Assembly (NCBI GenBank): GCA_964454745.1
Contig: CAYVUI010000100.1
Coordinates: 1 to 16,930 of the forward strand
DNA length: 16,930 nt
Source of the DNA: CAYVUI01 sp964454745
Lineage (GTDB): Bacteria; Planctomycetota; Phycisphaerae; Sedimentisphaerales; Anaerohalosphaeraceae
Reading direction: 5' to 3'
Under the pieces are notes generated by a model. The model was not told where the DNA came from, did no database searches, and saw only the letters and a list, made by a program, of their open reading frames with translations. The position numbers and the translations under genes were made by a program. This document shows positions 1-6,917 of this stretch, in pieces (the stretch's first letter is position 1; each line of letters starts with the position of its first letter).

Positions 1-12
1 GAATAATAATAG

Positions 13-49
13 CCCGGGGTAAAGTGAGCGAAGCGAACGAAACCCCGGG
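13..49. repeat. Inverted repeat with GC-rich arms
   Basis: Perfect 8-bp arms, CCCGGGGT at 13-20 and ACCCCGGG at 42-49, enclose a 22-nt purine-rich loop that itself contains repeated GCGAA words. There is no T-run after either arm, so it is not an obvious intrinsic terminator. It is the first member of a row of hairpins in this non-coding stretch and is probably a copy of a dispersed genomic repeat (inference). Confidence 0.6.
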
Positions 50-54
50 GACAG

Positions 55-120
55 CTTCGGTCGAAGACCGTTTCCTTGATGTTGTGCGCCTCGCACAACA
101 TCGTCGAGTCAAAGACTCGA
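55..120. repeat. String of consecutive triloop hairpins
   Basis: Three perfect stem-loops follow one another. CGGTC-GAA-GACCG lies at 58-70. An 11-bp stem, GATGTTGTGCG at 78-88 pairing with CGCACAACATC at 92-102, has loop CCT. TCGAGTC-AAA-GACTCGA lies at 104-120. The first overlaps an alternative hairpin, CTTCG-GT-CGAAG at 55-66, so two mutually exclusive folds exist there. All main loops are three bases. None is followed by a T-run. The function is unknown; the pattern fits a repetitive extragenic element rather than a gene. Confidence 0.6.
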
Positions 121-132
121 TAAACCACGAAT

Positions 133-192
133 CCAAACCCGTCCACTTCAACCTCGCAAATCATCACGTAATCAACTGTGACCATTTATAAT
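133..192. repeat. Dispersed 60-bp repeat, copy 1
   Basis: This segment matches 15377-15436 in direct orientation at 53 of 60 positions without gaps. The first 47 positions differ at only three sites. It is non-coding in both places and sits beside hairpin-rich DNA in both. It is followed by short phrases such as ATCTGTGCCATCTGTGG and GCGTCATCAGCGTTCC; copy 2 is followed by a related phrase, GCGTCATCTGCGTTT. It is probably a member of a genome-wide intergenic repeat family (inference). Confidence 0.75.
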
Positions 193-242
193 AAAAAATC
201 TGTGATAATCTGTGCCATCTGTGGCGAATAAATACAATTCCA

Positions 243-257
243 TTCGCCGAAGGCGAA
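243..257. repeat. GAA-triloop hairpin
   Basis: TTCGCC-GAA-GGCGAA forms a perfect 6-bp stem with a GAA loop. Hairpins with the same loop occur at 58-70, 15150-15160 and 15353-15365, all in non-coding DNA. The remainder of 258-392 holds no open frame that I can support, only a possible promoter just before the gene at 393. Confidence 0.5.
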
Positions 258-356
258 AAAACAGCGACAACCCGCGTCATCAGCGTTCCATAAAAAAAGC
301 CCTTACACCTATGTCCACATTTTAACGCACATGTCCCAAAAATTCAAAACTTCCCC

Positions 357-386
357 CTGTCACCCGGCCGCAATTCCCGCTAAAAT
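357..386 (+). promoter_or_regulatory. Possible promoter of the GH42-like gene
   Basis: A -10-like TAAAAT at 381-386 lies 18 bp after a weak -35-like CTGTCA at 357-362 (4 of 6 consensus bases). Transcription would begin near 393, which is the ATG itself. No Shine-Dalgarno sequence precedes that ATG, so the arrangement fits a leaderless mRNA. This is a pattern match only. Confidence 0.25.
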
Positions 387-392
387 ACTCAC

Positions 393-2771
393 ATGAAAAA
401 ACACAGTACAATTCTATTCATTATGCTGCTCCTCATCGGCGGGGCGGCTTCACTTGCCCAATCCAACACGCCAATATGGGAAAATCCGCCCGTCGAGCAC
501 GTGCCCCCGCTAACCGACCACCTCATCGAATCCCTCAAAAGCCGACCGATCCCCAGCGCAAGCCTCAAAATCCTCCCCAGTGGTGCCGTCGCACTCCACA
601 TCAACGGCGAATACACCCCCTTCATCTTCGGCGCAACCCCGCTGTCGGACTCCATGGACTCCTGGCACGTCAACACCTGGGCCCAAACCGGCCACAATCT
701 CGTCCACGTCTTTGCCAACCTCGCCTTTTACGACCCCCGCCGGGCCTACGGCGACTACCACACCCCGTTCTGGACCGACAAAAACCAATACAACGACCCA
801 ATGATCGAGACGCTCCTCTGGCGGATCCTCCGCGTCCACCCCGACGCCCAAATCCTGCTCACCCTCCAGGTCGACGTCTACCCCGACTGGTACATCGAGA
901 ACCCCGCCGAACTTATGCGAAACGAACAAGGCGACGGCTTCGTCGTCGGCCACCACTTCCGCCGCACCGGCACCGACCCCGACCGCTCCAAACAGGAAGT
1001 CCTCGCCCCCTCGTTCTTCTCGCAAAAGCTCATCGCCGACCAGTCCGAGACCATCCGCCGCTTCATCCAAAAGCTCGAAAACACCCTCCCCGGCAGGGCG
1101 GTCATCGGCTACGTCATCGGCGGCAACCAGGACCTGCAAAACTACATGTGGCACCCGCCCAACGCCGTCCGCGCCGCCGACGCAAACGCCTGGGGCGACT
1201 ACAGCAAACCCGCCCGCCGCGCATGGCAAAACTGGGCCCGTGAAAAATACACCACCATCGCCCGCCTGAATGCCGCCTGGCGATCCGACTACACCAACTT
1301 CGACCAGCTCACCCCGCCCCCGGCCAAAGACCTCGTCGGCGGCCCCCGCTACCACAACCCCGCCACCGAACAGCGATCCATCGACTGGAAGTTCTTCCTC
1401 GCCCGCGGCCGCTCCAGCTACATCCTCGCCCTGGCCCGCGCCGCCCGAAACGCCTCCAGCCGCGAAATCATCGTCGGCACCTACTCCGGCGAATCCTCCT
1501 GCCGCAGCGACGTCGTCGACAACTACCACCTGCTCCGCTCGCCCGAGCTCGACTTCCTCTTCCACCAGCCCTTCTACGGCGACCGCCTGCCCCCGGCCCC
1601 CTCGGGCATCAGCGCCGTCCTCGGCTCGCACCAGCTAAACCACAGGCTCTTCATCTGCGACATGGACCACCACACCTGGCTCGGCCGCCCGCTGGGCAAA
1701 CTCGTCGCCGGCAAAGGCGTCAGCCAGAACGACCGCATGGTCGGCCGCGCACAGGATATTACCCAGCTCCGCGCGATGTACCGCCGCGAGATCGGCCGCC
1801 TGCTCGCCAACGGCCTCGGCTGGCACTACCACCCCCTCCACGGCGCCCACCAGTACGAACACGATTCCATCCGCACCGAAATGGCCACCCTGCGAAAATG
1901 GACCGAAAACACCCCCATCCCCTCGCCGCAAAATCCCGCCGCTGAGGTCGCCGTCATCTTCGACGAACACGCCGTCCCGTACCTCCGCTCGGGCCTGGGC
2001 CGCCTGCACTGGCAATGGTGGCACGCCCAGATCGAAAAGCTAAACGCCTCCGGCGTCCCGTACCGCACCTACTACGCCGACGACCTCCGCGCCTCCCGCG
2101 TCCCCCCGGCCAGGCTCTACGTCTTCCTCAACCAGCTCGACCTCGACCCCGCCATTTCCGCCGAGATCAACAAACTTAAAGCCGCCGGCCGTGTCCTCGT
2201 CTTCAAGCAGGACGCAGGATTGCTCCAGTACACCCAGGGCCGTCTCGCCCACGTCTCCAAAACCATCGGGATCGACCTCCAAACCGCCAAAACCACCGCC
2301 CCCGCACACAGCGCCGCCCTCGACAAAGACCACCCCATCGCACAATCCCTCGGCAAAATCAACCCCGCCGCCCAGGGCCTTCGCCTCGCCGAAAGCGGCC
2401 TGTGCGTACACGATCCAAAAGCCGCCGTCCTCGCCTGCTACACGGATACCAGCGTGCCCGCCCTGGCCGCACGGGACCACGGCACATGGAAGTCCGTCTT
2501 CGCCGGCACCGATGTCCTGACCGCCGAACTCTTCCACGCCCTCGCAAAGTACGCAAACGCATGGACCGTCACCGATCCCGGCTGCGGCGTCGCCGCTACA
2601 GACGACCTGCTCATGATCCACCCGCTTGAATCCAAAGAAACCGCCATCCGCCTCAAAACCCCCGCCTCGCTCGTCGCCTGCCCGCCGATGGAAATCACAA
2701 CCCCAAAAAGCCTCACCCACACCCTGAAACTCGAGGCCGGAAACACATACCTCTTCCGCCAGCAGCGCTAA
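393..2771 (+). CDS. Secreted GH42-like (beta-galactosidase-type) protein, catalytic residues apparently altered
   Basis: The 792-residue protein starts with a Sec signal peptide (basic start, hydrophobic 8-19, cleavage likely after LAQ at 21-23). Residues about 70-480 read like a GH42 TIM barrel: HVNTWAQTGHNLVHVF near 92-107, and a conserved block FxxWxxxKYxTIxxLNxAW at about 277-296. Residues about 515-640 resemble the GH42 Rossmann-like trimerisation domain. Families of this type normally have a catalytic acid/base Glu in a G-E-W context after the IGY strand, and a nucleophile Glu before DxT. Here the equivalent stretches read GGNQDLQNY (244-251) and ICDMDHHT (421-428), so Gln249 and Asp423 seem to stand in. 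That alignment is from memory of the family. The gene is GC-rich with mostly C-ending codons, unlike the rest of the window. It lacks a Shine-Dalgarno sequence and converges on the exporter gene with a 4-bp gap. It may be a sugar-binding pseudoenzyme or an enzyme with altered chemistry. Confidence 0.75.
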   Translation: MKKHSTILFIMLLLIGGAASLAQSNTPIWENPPVEHVPPLTDHLIESLKSRPIPSASLKILPSGAVALHINGEYTPFIFGATPLSDSMDSWHVNTWAQTGHNLVHVFANLAFYDPRRAYGDYHTPFWTDKNQYNDPMIETLLWRILRVHPDAQILLTLQVDVYPDWYIENPAELMRNEQGDGFVVGHHFRRTGTDPDRSKQEVLAPSFFSQKLIADQSETIRRFIQKLENTLPGRAVIGYVIGGNQDLQNYMWHPPNAVRAADANAWGDYSKPARRAWQNWAREKYTTIARLNAAWRSDYTNFDQLTPPPAKDLVGGPRYHNPATEQRSIDWKFFLARGRSSYILALARAARNASSREIIVGTYSGESSCRSDVVDNYHLLRSPELDFLFHQPFYGDRLPPAPSGISAVLGSHQLNHRLFICDMDHHTWLGRPLGKLVAGKGVSQNDRMVGRAQDITQLRAMYRREIGRLLANGLGWHYHPLHGAHQYEHDSIRTEMATLRKWTENTPIPSPQNPAAEVAVIFDEHAVPYLRSGLGRLHWQWWHAQIEKLNASGVPYRTYYADDLRASRVPPARLYVFLNQLDLDPAISAEINKLKAAGRVLVFKQDAGLLQYTQGRLAHVSKTIGIDLQTAKTTAPAHSAALDKDHPIAQSLGKINPAAQGLRLAESGLCVHDPKAAVLACYTDTSVPALAARDHGTWKSVFAGTDVLTAELFHALAKYANAWTVTDPGCGVAATDDLLMIHPLESKETAIRLKTPASLVACPPMEITTPKSLTHTLKLEAGNTYLFRQQR

Positions 2772-2775
2772 TCCC

Positions 2776-3546
2776 TCACAGCCCGATCACGCTTAGCACC
2801 AGCTTGACCGCCGCCGCCACCGTCAAAAACCACACCACCCGCCGAAACCACGCCTGCGGAATCCGCTTTAGCACATACGCCCCCGCAATTGCCCCGGCAA
2901 ACACGAACGGAAACACCATCACATCCACCCGCAAACTCTCCCAGCTGATCCGCCCGTCCCAGAAAAACAGCGGCACCTTCAGCCAGTTCAAAATCAGGAA
3001 AAACCACGCCGACGTCCCCATAAAATGATACTTATCCAGACGCATCGCCAGCAGGTAAATAATCATAATCGGCCCCGCCGCGTTGGCAAGCTGCGTCGTA
3101 AGCCCCGCCAAAAGGCCCATCCCCACCGCAAAGCTCCAGTGCGTCGGCACCTTGATCTCATCGCCGTCCCGCTTCTGCCGCCAGTAGTTCAGCCCCAGCA
3201 TTGCCAGCACAATCAGCCCGATCACCGGCTTGAGCTGCGCGTTGTCAATCTGCCGGATAATCACCGATCCCGCCGCGATCCCCGCCAGGGCAGGGGGCAA
3301 AAGCTTTACGATATGCCCCCACTGCGCATGCCGGTGATAATACGCCACCGCGAAAACATCCGCGAACACCAAAAGAGGCAAAAGCAATCCCGTCGACATC
3401 TTCGCCGGGAACACCAGTGCCAAAAGCGGCACCACCAGGATCCCCACACCCGGAATCCCCGTCTTGGTGATGCCTACCAGCACCGCCGCCGCGCATAGCA
3501 CCGCCCAGTGCGCTGCGCTCATCTCAAATTCACCAAAAGCTTCCAT
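2776..3546 (-). CDS. TauE/SafE-family anion (sulfite/sulfonate) exporter
   Basis: The 256-residue protein is almost entirely hydrophobic, with about seven or eight membrane spans, the usual size of the TauE/SafE family. The start, VLVGITKTGIPGVGILVVPLLAL (about 22-44), is the typical first helix-turn with Gly and Pro. A second half-repeat, VGMGLLAGLTTQLANAAGPIMIIYLL (about 142-167), mirrors it, as expected for this inverted-repeat fold. Family members export sulfite, sulfoacetate or related anions. In this setting it may remove sulfur anions made after sulfatase action (inference). The ATG at 3546 has no good ribosome site; the ATG at 3522 (residue 9) has GGTGA seven bases before it and may be the real start. 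The gene lies 152 bp after the symporter gene and has its own promoter-like palindrome, so it may be a separate transcript. It converges with the GH42-like gene. Confidence 0.85.
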   Translation of the reverse strand: MEAFGEFEMSAAHWAVLCAAAVLVGITKTGIPGVGILVVPLLALVFPAKMSTGLLLPLLVFADVFAVAYYHRHAQWGHIVKLLPPALAGIAAGSVIIRQIDNAQLKPVIGLIVLAMLGLNYWRQKRDGDEIKVPTHWSFAVGMGLLAGLTTQLANAAGPIMIIYLLAMRLDKYHFMGTSAWFFLILNWLKVPLFFWDGRISWESLRVDVMVFPFVFAGAIAGAYVLKRIPQAWFRRVVWFLTVAAAVKLVLSVIGL

Positions 3547-3550
3547 AAAA

Positions 3551-3564
3551 GTACAAAATTGTAC
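3551..3564 (-). promoter_or_regulatory. Palindrome overlapping a -10-like box before the exporter gene
   Basis: GTACAA-AA-TTGTAC is a perfect inverted repeat with 6-bp arms. Read on the minus strand it contains TACAAT (3558-3563), a close match to the -10 consensus, placing a start of transcription near 3551. That would leave a very short leader for the ATG at 3546 or about 29 nt for the better-supported ATG at 3522. No convincing -35 is visible. An operator overlapping a promoter is plausible but unproven. Confidence 0.35.
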
Positions 3565-3698
3565 AGGATATCTTCATGAGAAGAAGATTCCAGTCTCTCC
3601 AAATAATGAGTTATCGAAAACAAACATACAATCCATAACACCCGGGCCGATACATTCGATTTTGATCGAGTTTTTATACATCATCCTCATTAGATCCT

Positions 3699-5165
3699 TT
3701 AAGTGGTGCCATGCCCGTCTGGTTTGTAGTGTTCGGGGTGGTGGAGATGGTCCAGCGGAAGATGGTCTTTTTGTTCCCTTTCGGTTTCTCTTTTGTCAAG
3801 TGCAGCTTTGATTTCTTTCATTTTCTTTTCATTCAACGGGTATAAGAGCGCTGTAACAATTGAAATACCTATGAATATCGTTGGGAGAATAGTGTTTACA
3901 AGTCTCAGGTTAAAGAGAGCCTCAGAAGTTTGGATTGCCCCCGGATCACTATTTATACCAACCAAAGTCACAAGAATACCGGAAACACCCGCAGCCAGAG
4001 CCAGCGAAAATTTGTAGATAAGGCTGAAAATGGCACTAAAGACACCTTCCCGCCTTACACCATTTTGAAGATCGTCATAATCACAGACATCTGCCAGCCA
4101 GATGGAGGAAACTGCGAAAAACAAGGTCACCCCCGGGCCCATTAAGATATAGGGGGTCACTGACACCCAGGCTGGATAATCCGGCTCTAATACAAAAAAC
4201 CACATCAAATGGCCAACCAGTGACATGATCAATGCAATCATCATCGACATTTTTGTCCCTGCTTTTCGCACCAGAATGTCAGATACAGGGGCCGCTAAAC
4301 AGGTCGCGATGCCGAATACCATTCCGATATAACCCCAGCGATGGGCGGCGGCCGCTGGATTATCATCGAATGTGTAATACGTCAGGATGTACATAATCAT
4401 CGGTGCGATCAAGGTGAATCCGAAAATCATAGCCGTTCGTGTAATCGCGATATAGCAGAAAGGCTTATTTTTGAACGCTGCGATTGCGGCCTTGAATAAA
4501 TGGATCTTGGGCTGAGCCTGTGCAGCCATATTTTCTCTCGTGAAGATCGCAGGCATCAATCCGCATAGAATAATGAATGTTCCGATGATCAGAGCAACAA
4601 TGCGGACGCCTTCAGCTTCGTTTTGGCCGAAGTAGGGCGAAAAAGACATGCTGTATGCCCACGGACAAATGAGAGTAATACCACCCCATATCAGGTTGCG
4701 CCATGTCATAACCTTTGCACGGATCGCAGGATCAAAAGTGATTTCGTTACCCAGGGCATAGAACGGCACAATGAAGACGGTAAAAAAAGTATAGAACAAT
4801 GTGGACATGACTAAAAAGTAAACGAACAGCCCAATTTCGCCAAGAAAGGTGGGTGGGCACCAGGTAAATGTATAGGTTAATCCGGCAAGAATGCTCCCGG
4901 CTGCAAGCCACGGCCTTCTCCTTCCCCAGGGCGACCTGGTGTTGTCACTGAAATAGCCGACCAGGGGGTCACTGATTCCATCCCAAAGCCTCGGGACCAT
5001 AAACGCAATCCCGATCCATGCCGGGTTTACACCGAGTGCGACACAATAGATGGGCATGGCCAGGAAGCTGAAAGTGCTTACTGTAATGACTTCTACGGAA
5101 ACGCCCGAGTTGTAAGTTAATATTTCAAGTAAATTAAGCTGGCCGAATGGACGTTTTTCTTTCAT
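3699..5165 (-). CDS. GPH-family (MelB-like) sugar:cation symporter
   Basis: The 488-residue protein has about twelve membrane spans and the signature of the glycoside-pentoside-hexuronide branch of the major facilitator superfamily. Residues 61-86 hold the loop WDGISDPLVG followed by YFSDNTRSPWGRRRPW. D62 and D66 correspond to the cation-site aspartates of MelB (by family knowledge), and the R-rich loop is the conserved cytoplasmic loop between helices 2 and 3. Such proteins import mono- or oligosaccharides or uronides with Na+ or H+ across the inner membrane. An AAGGA ribosome site lies nine bases before the ATG. The gene follows the small membrane protein after 12 bp, so the two are very likely co-transcribed. 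The C-terminal tail (468-485) is odd: it holds six histidines within 18 residues, after a charged helix, and could bind metal or be unstructured. The substrate cannot be read from sequence; neighbours suggest a sugar from a sulfated glycan. Confidence 0.88.
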   Translation of the reverse strand: MKEKRPFGQLNLLEILTYNSGVSVEVITVSTFSFLAMPIYCVALGVNPAWIGIAFMVPRLWDGISDPLVGYFSDNTRSPWGRRRPWLAAGSILAGLTYTFTWCPPTFLGEIGLFVYFLVMSTLFYTFFTVFIVPFYALGNEITFDPAIRAKVMTWRNLIWGGITLICPWAYSMSFSPYFGQNEAEGVRIVALIIGTFIILCGLMPAIFTRENMAAQAQPKIHLFKAAIAAFKNKPFCYIAITRTAMIFGFTLIAPMIMYILTYYTFDDNPAAAAHRWGYIGMVFGIATCLAAPVSDILVRKAGTKMSMMIALIMSLVGHLMWFFVLEPDYPAWVSVTPYILMGPGVTLFFAVSSIWLADVCDYDDLQNGVRREGVFSAIFSLIYKFSLALAAGVSGILVTLVGINSDPGAIQTSEALFNLRLVNTILPTIFIGISIVTALLYPLNEKKMKEIKAALDKRETEREQKDHLPLDHLHHPEHYKPDGHGTT

Positions 5166-5177
5166 TGCGACGAATCC

Positions 5178-5639
5178 TTAACCCTTTTTATAGCAATTGC
5201 AAAACCAATAGGCTGCTGTGATGAATAGCCAGGTCGATGGTATGGTCATTATGAGGCTGAAAATCCCCGTTAGGAAGGCAATAATTCGGCCGACATTTCT
5301 TATTGCGAAAGTTTTTTTAGCATTCTCTTTGCGGTCCTTGACCAGGGAGGATAAATACTCGTCATCGATCTGGTTGGGATCATCAGATTCAGTTATAAGA
5401 AGCATTCTTGAGTTTGCGACTCTTTTGTTGTATTCGGTTAGTTCTGTACCTATCAGTTTGGGCTTGTCATTGGGCGTGATTAATTGGAGCGCAGCCGTGA
5501 CCTGTTCAATTTGTTCCAGGCTGTTGTAGTTTTCGTTTGACTGGTTCCATGTGATAAAGCCAAGGTAAAACGAAAGTGCACAACCCAATACTATCGACGG
5601 AATTATAATTAAAGGCTTGAAAATCCATCTTTTATCCAT
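5178..5639 (-). CDS. Small membrane protein of unknown function
   Basis: I do not recognise a family. The 153-residue protein has a hydrophobic segment at about 9-30, a polar and charged stretch at 31-112 with likely helical, acidic content, and a long hydrophobic region at about 115-147 that could be one span or a hairpin. The end, CNCYKKG, is short and basic. An AGGA ribosome site six bases before the ATG supports the start. It sits 12 bp before the GPH symporter and 88 bp after the UroD-family gene, on the same strand, so it is probably translated from the same message. A role as an accessory or sensor for the transporter is only a guess. No signal peptidase or lipobox site is convincing. 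Confidence 0.7.
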   Translation of the reverse strand: MDKRWIFKPLIIIPSIVLGCALSFYLGFITWNQSNENYNSLEQIEQVTAALQLITPNDKPKLIGTELTEYNKRVANSRMLLITESDDPNQIDDEYLSSLVKDRKENAKKTFAIRNVGRIIAFLTGIFSLIMTIPSTWLFITAAYWFCNCYKKG

Positions 5640-5727
5640 AATAATTCCTAATGATTGTTCAGGTCTGGTGTCCTTGTTTAAAAAATATTCTTCTGTCCAT
5701 AAGAAATTTCCCCTCAGGGTTTACTGG

Positions 5728-6897
5728 TCAGGACAGGTCTGTAAGGTCATATTCACCCAAATCAAGCGGGTAATCTCCATACTCACGAACAAGATTCAAT
5801 ACGTATTCATAGTTCTCCGGCGGCAGATTGCTGGGCACCGAATGATCCGAAGCAAAGATAAACCCTCCGCCCTTGGCGGCGTTAAGCTTTCGCAGCACGG
5901 CATCTTTGATTTGCTCCCGGCTGCCTTCCACCCACAACTGGATGTCCATATTCCCGCAAAAACCGATCCGGTGGCCGTATTTCCGCCGTAAATCCACGAC
6001 ATCAAGCCCGGCCTTGACCTCCAGCGGATTGTATATATCCACGCCGACTTCGATATAATCCTCAAAAATCTGCGAAACATTGCCGCAGCCGTGATAAACC
6101 ACCGGCAGATCCCTGCTGTGGCACAGCGAAACAAGCCGCTCAAGGCAGGGCCGAAAGAAGGTTCGCCACATTTCCGGCGAAAACAGCATCGTGCGTGAAT
6201 ACGCCACATCGCCGAAAATGACCATCCCGTCGAGCAGGCCCCCGGCCGCGTCAATCTGCGCACGCGTAAAATCAACCAGGAAGTCAGAAAGCCGATCAAT
6301 GAACCGTCCCAGCTCCTCCGGGTACAAACCGAGCCACATCATTACGTTTTCCGTCCCGATGATCCGCCAGAGCTGCTCATGCGCCTCACATACACTGCCG
6401 TATACCGGGAAGTCCGCATGAATCGTTTTCACCGCCTCAATCCACGGTGGAAGATCCCGGGCAAAACCATCGCCCACGCCCGCGATCTGGTTATCTCCCC
6501 CTTTGAAAAACCGCCTCTCATCGGCAGGGTCATCAAATTGAAAATCAGCAAGTTTTTCCAGCGAATCCGTTTCAAACTTGGCGTAGGCCGGCATCGGGTC
6601 ATTGAATTTTTTACGGAGCACGGCTTCATAGCCGGTCCGCACCAGCACCTCGGTATCATCTTCCTTTAGAATTTCAAAGTTCTTGATATGAGGATCCATG
6701 TTCGGGATCGTCAGCATCCAGTCGAGGTCGTAGTACTTATAGATGTCCGTATCCTCGGCAAGGCCGAACTGCTCTTTCCATTTTTTCAAAAACCCGCCCC
6801 AGAAAAAATCCGTAATGGGCACACGGTCCGCTTCTTCATGGCGAATGGTCTTGGTCATACGATCAAGCTTTTGAAGACAGTTTTCGCTTCGTTTCAT
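5728..6897 (-). CDS. UroD-fold protein, methyltransferase-like (not haem-synthesis UroD)
   Basis: The 389-residue protein belongs to the uroporphyrinogen decarboxylase/MtaA fold family. It lacks the RQAGR motif of true HemE near the N terminus; the corresponding region reads DRVPITDFFWGG (24-35). It has a zinc-site pattern: YHGCGN with His269 and Cys271, and SDHSVPSN with His352 in the place where methyl-corrinoid:coenzyme M methyltransferases have a cysteine (family knowledge). GFCGNMD (312-318) is another conserved-looking block. Proteins of this branch may move methyl groups or act on unknown small molecules. No corrinoid protein gene is in the window, so methyl transfer is inference. AAGGAG lies six bases before the ATG, a strong ribosome site. 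The gene follows beta-helix 1 by 20 bp, so it is probably in the same operon, perhaps dealing with methylated sugars. Confidence 0.8.
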   Translation of the reverse strand: MKRSENCLQKLDRMTKTIRHEEADRVPITDFFWGGFLKKWKEQFGLAEDTDIYKYYDLDWMLTIPNMDPHIKNFEILKEDDTEVLVRTGYEAVLRKKFNDPMPAYAKFETDSLEKLADFQFDDPADERRFFKGGDNQIAGVGDGFARDLPPWIEAVKTIHADFPVYGSVCEAHEQLWRIIGTENVMMWLGLYPEELGRFIDRLSDFLVDFTRAQIDAAGGLLDGMVIFGDVAYSRTMLFSPEMWRTFFRPCLERLVSLCHSRDLPVVYHGCGNVSQIFEDYIEVGVDIYNPLEVKAGLDVVDLRRKYGHRIGFCGNMDIQLWVEGSREQIKDAVLRKLNAAKGGGFIFASDHSVPSNLPPENYEYVLNLVREYGDYPLDLGEYDLTDLS

Positions 6898-6917
6898 GGA
6901 AGCTCCTTTGTAAAAAA

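Noticed and set aside
510..1631. Long antisense open frame opposite the GH42-like gene
   Set aside because: Low-complexity Gly/Val/Ala/Asp-rich product caused by C-ending codons on the plus strand; no family resemblance and no ribosome site, while the plus-strand frame is clearly protein-like.
3025..3498. 157-codon plus-strand open frame opposite the exporter gene
   Set aside because: Arg/His/Gln-rich composition typical of an antisense shadow of a membrane protein gene.
3656..3669. Inverted repeat TCGAT-TTTG-ATCGA as a terminator after the symporter
   Set aside because: The stem is only 5 bp and the T-run lies on the plus-strand side, the wrong direction for the minus-strand cluster.
5728..6897. 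Haem-synthesis uroporphyrinogen decarboxylase (hemE)
   Set aside because: The RQAGR substrate-site motif is absent and a methyltransferase-like metal site is present; context is glycan degradation.
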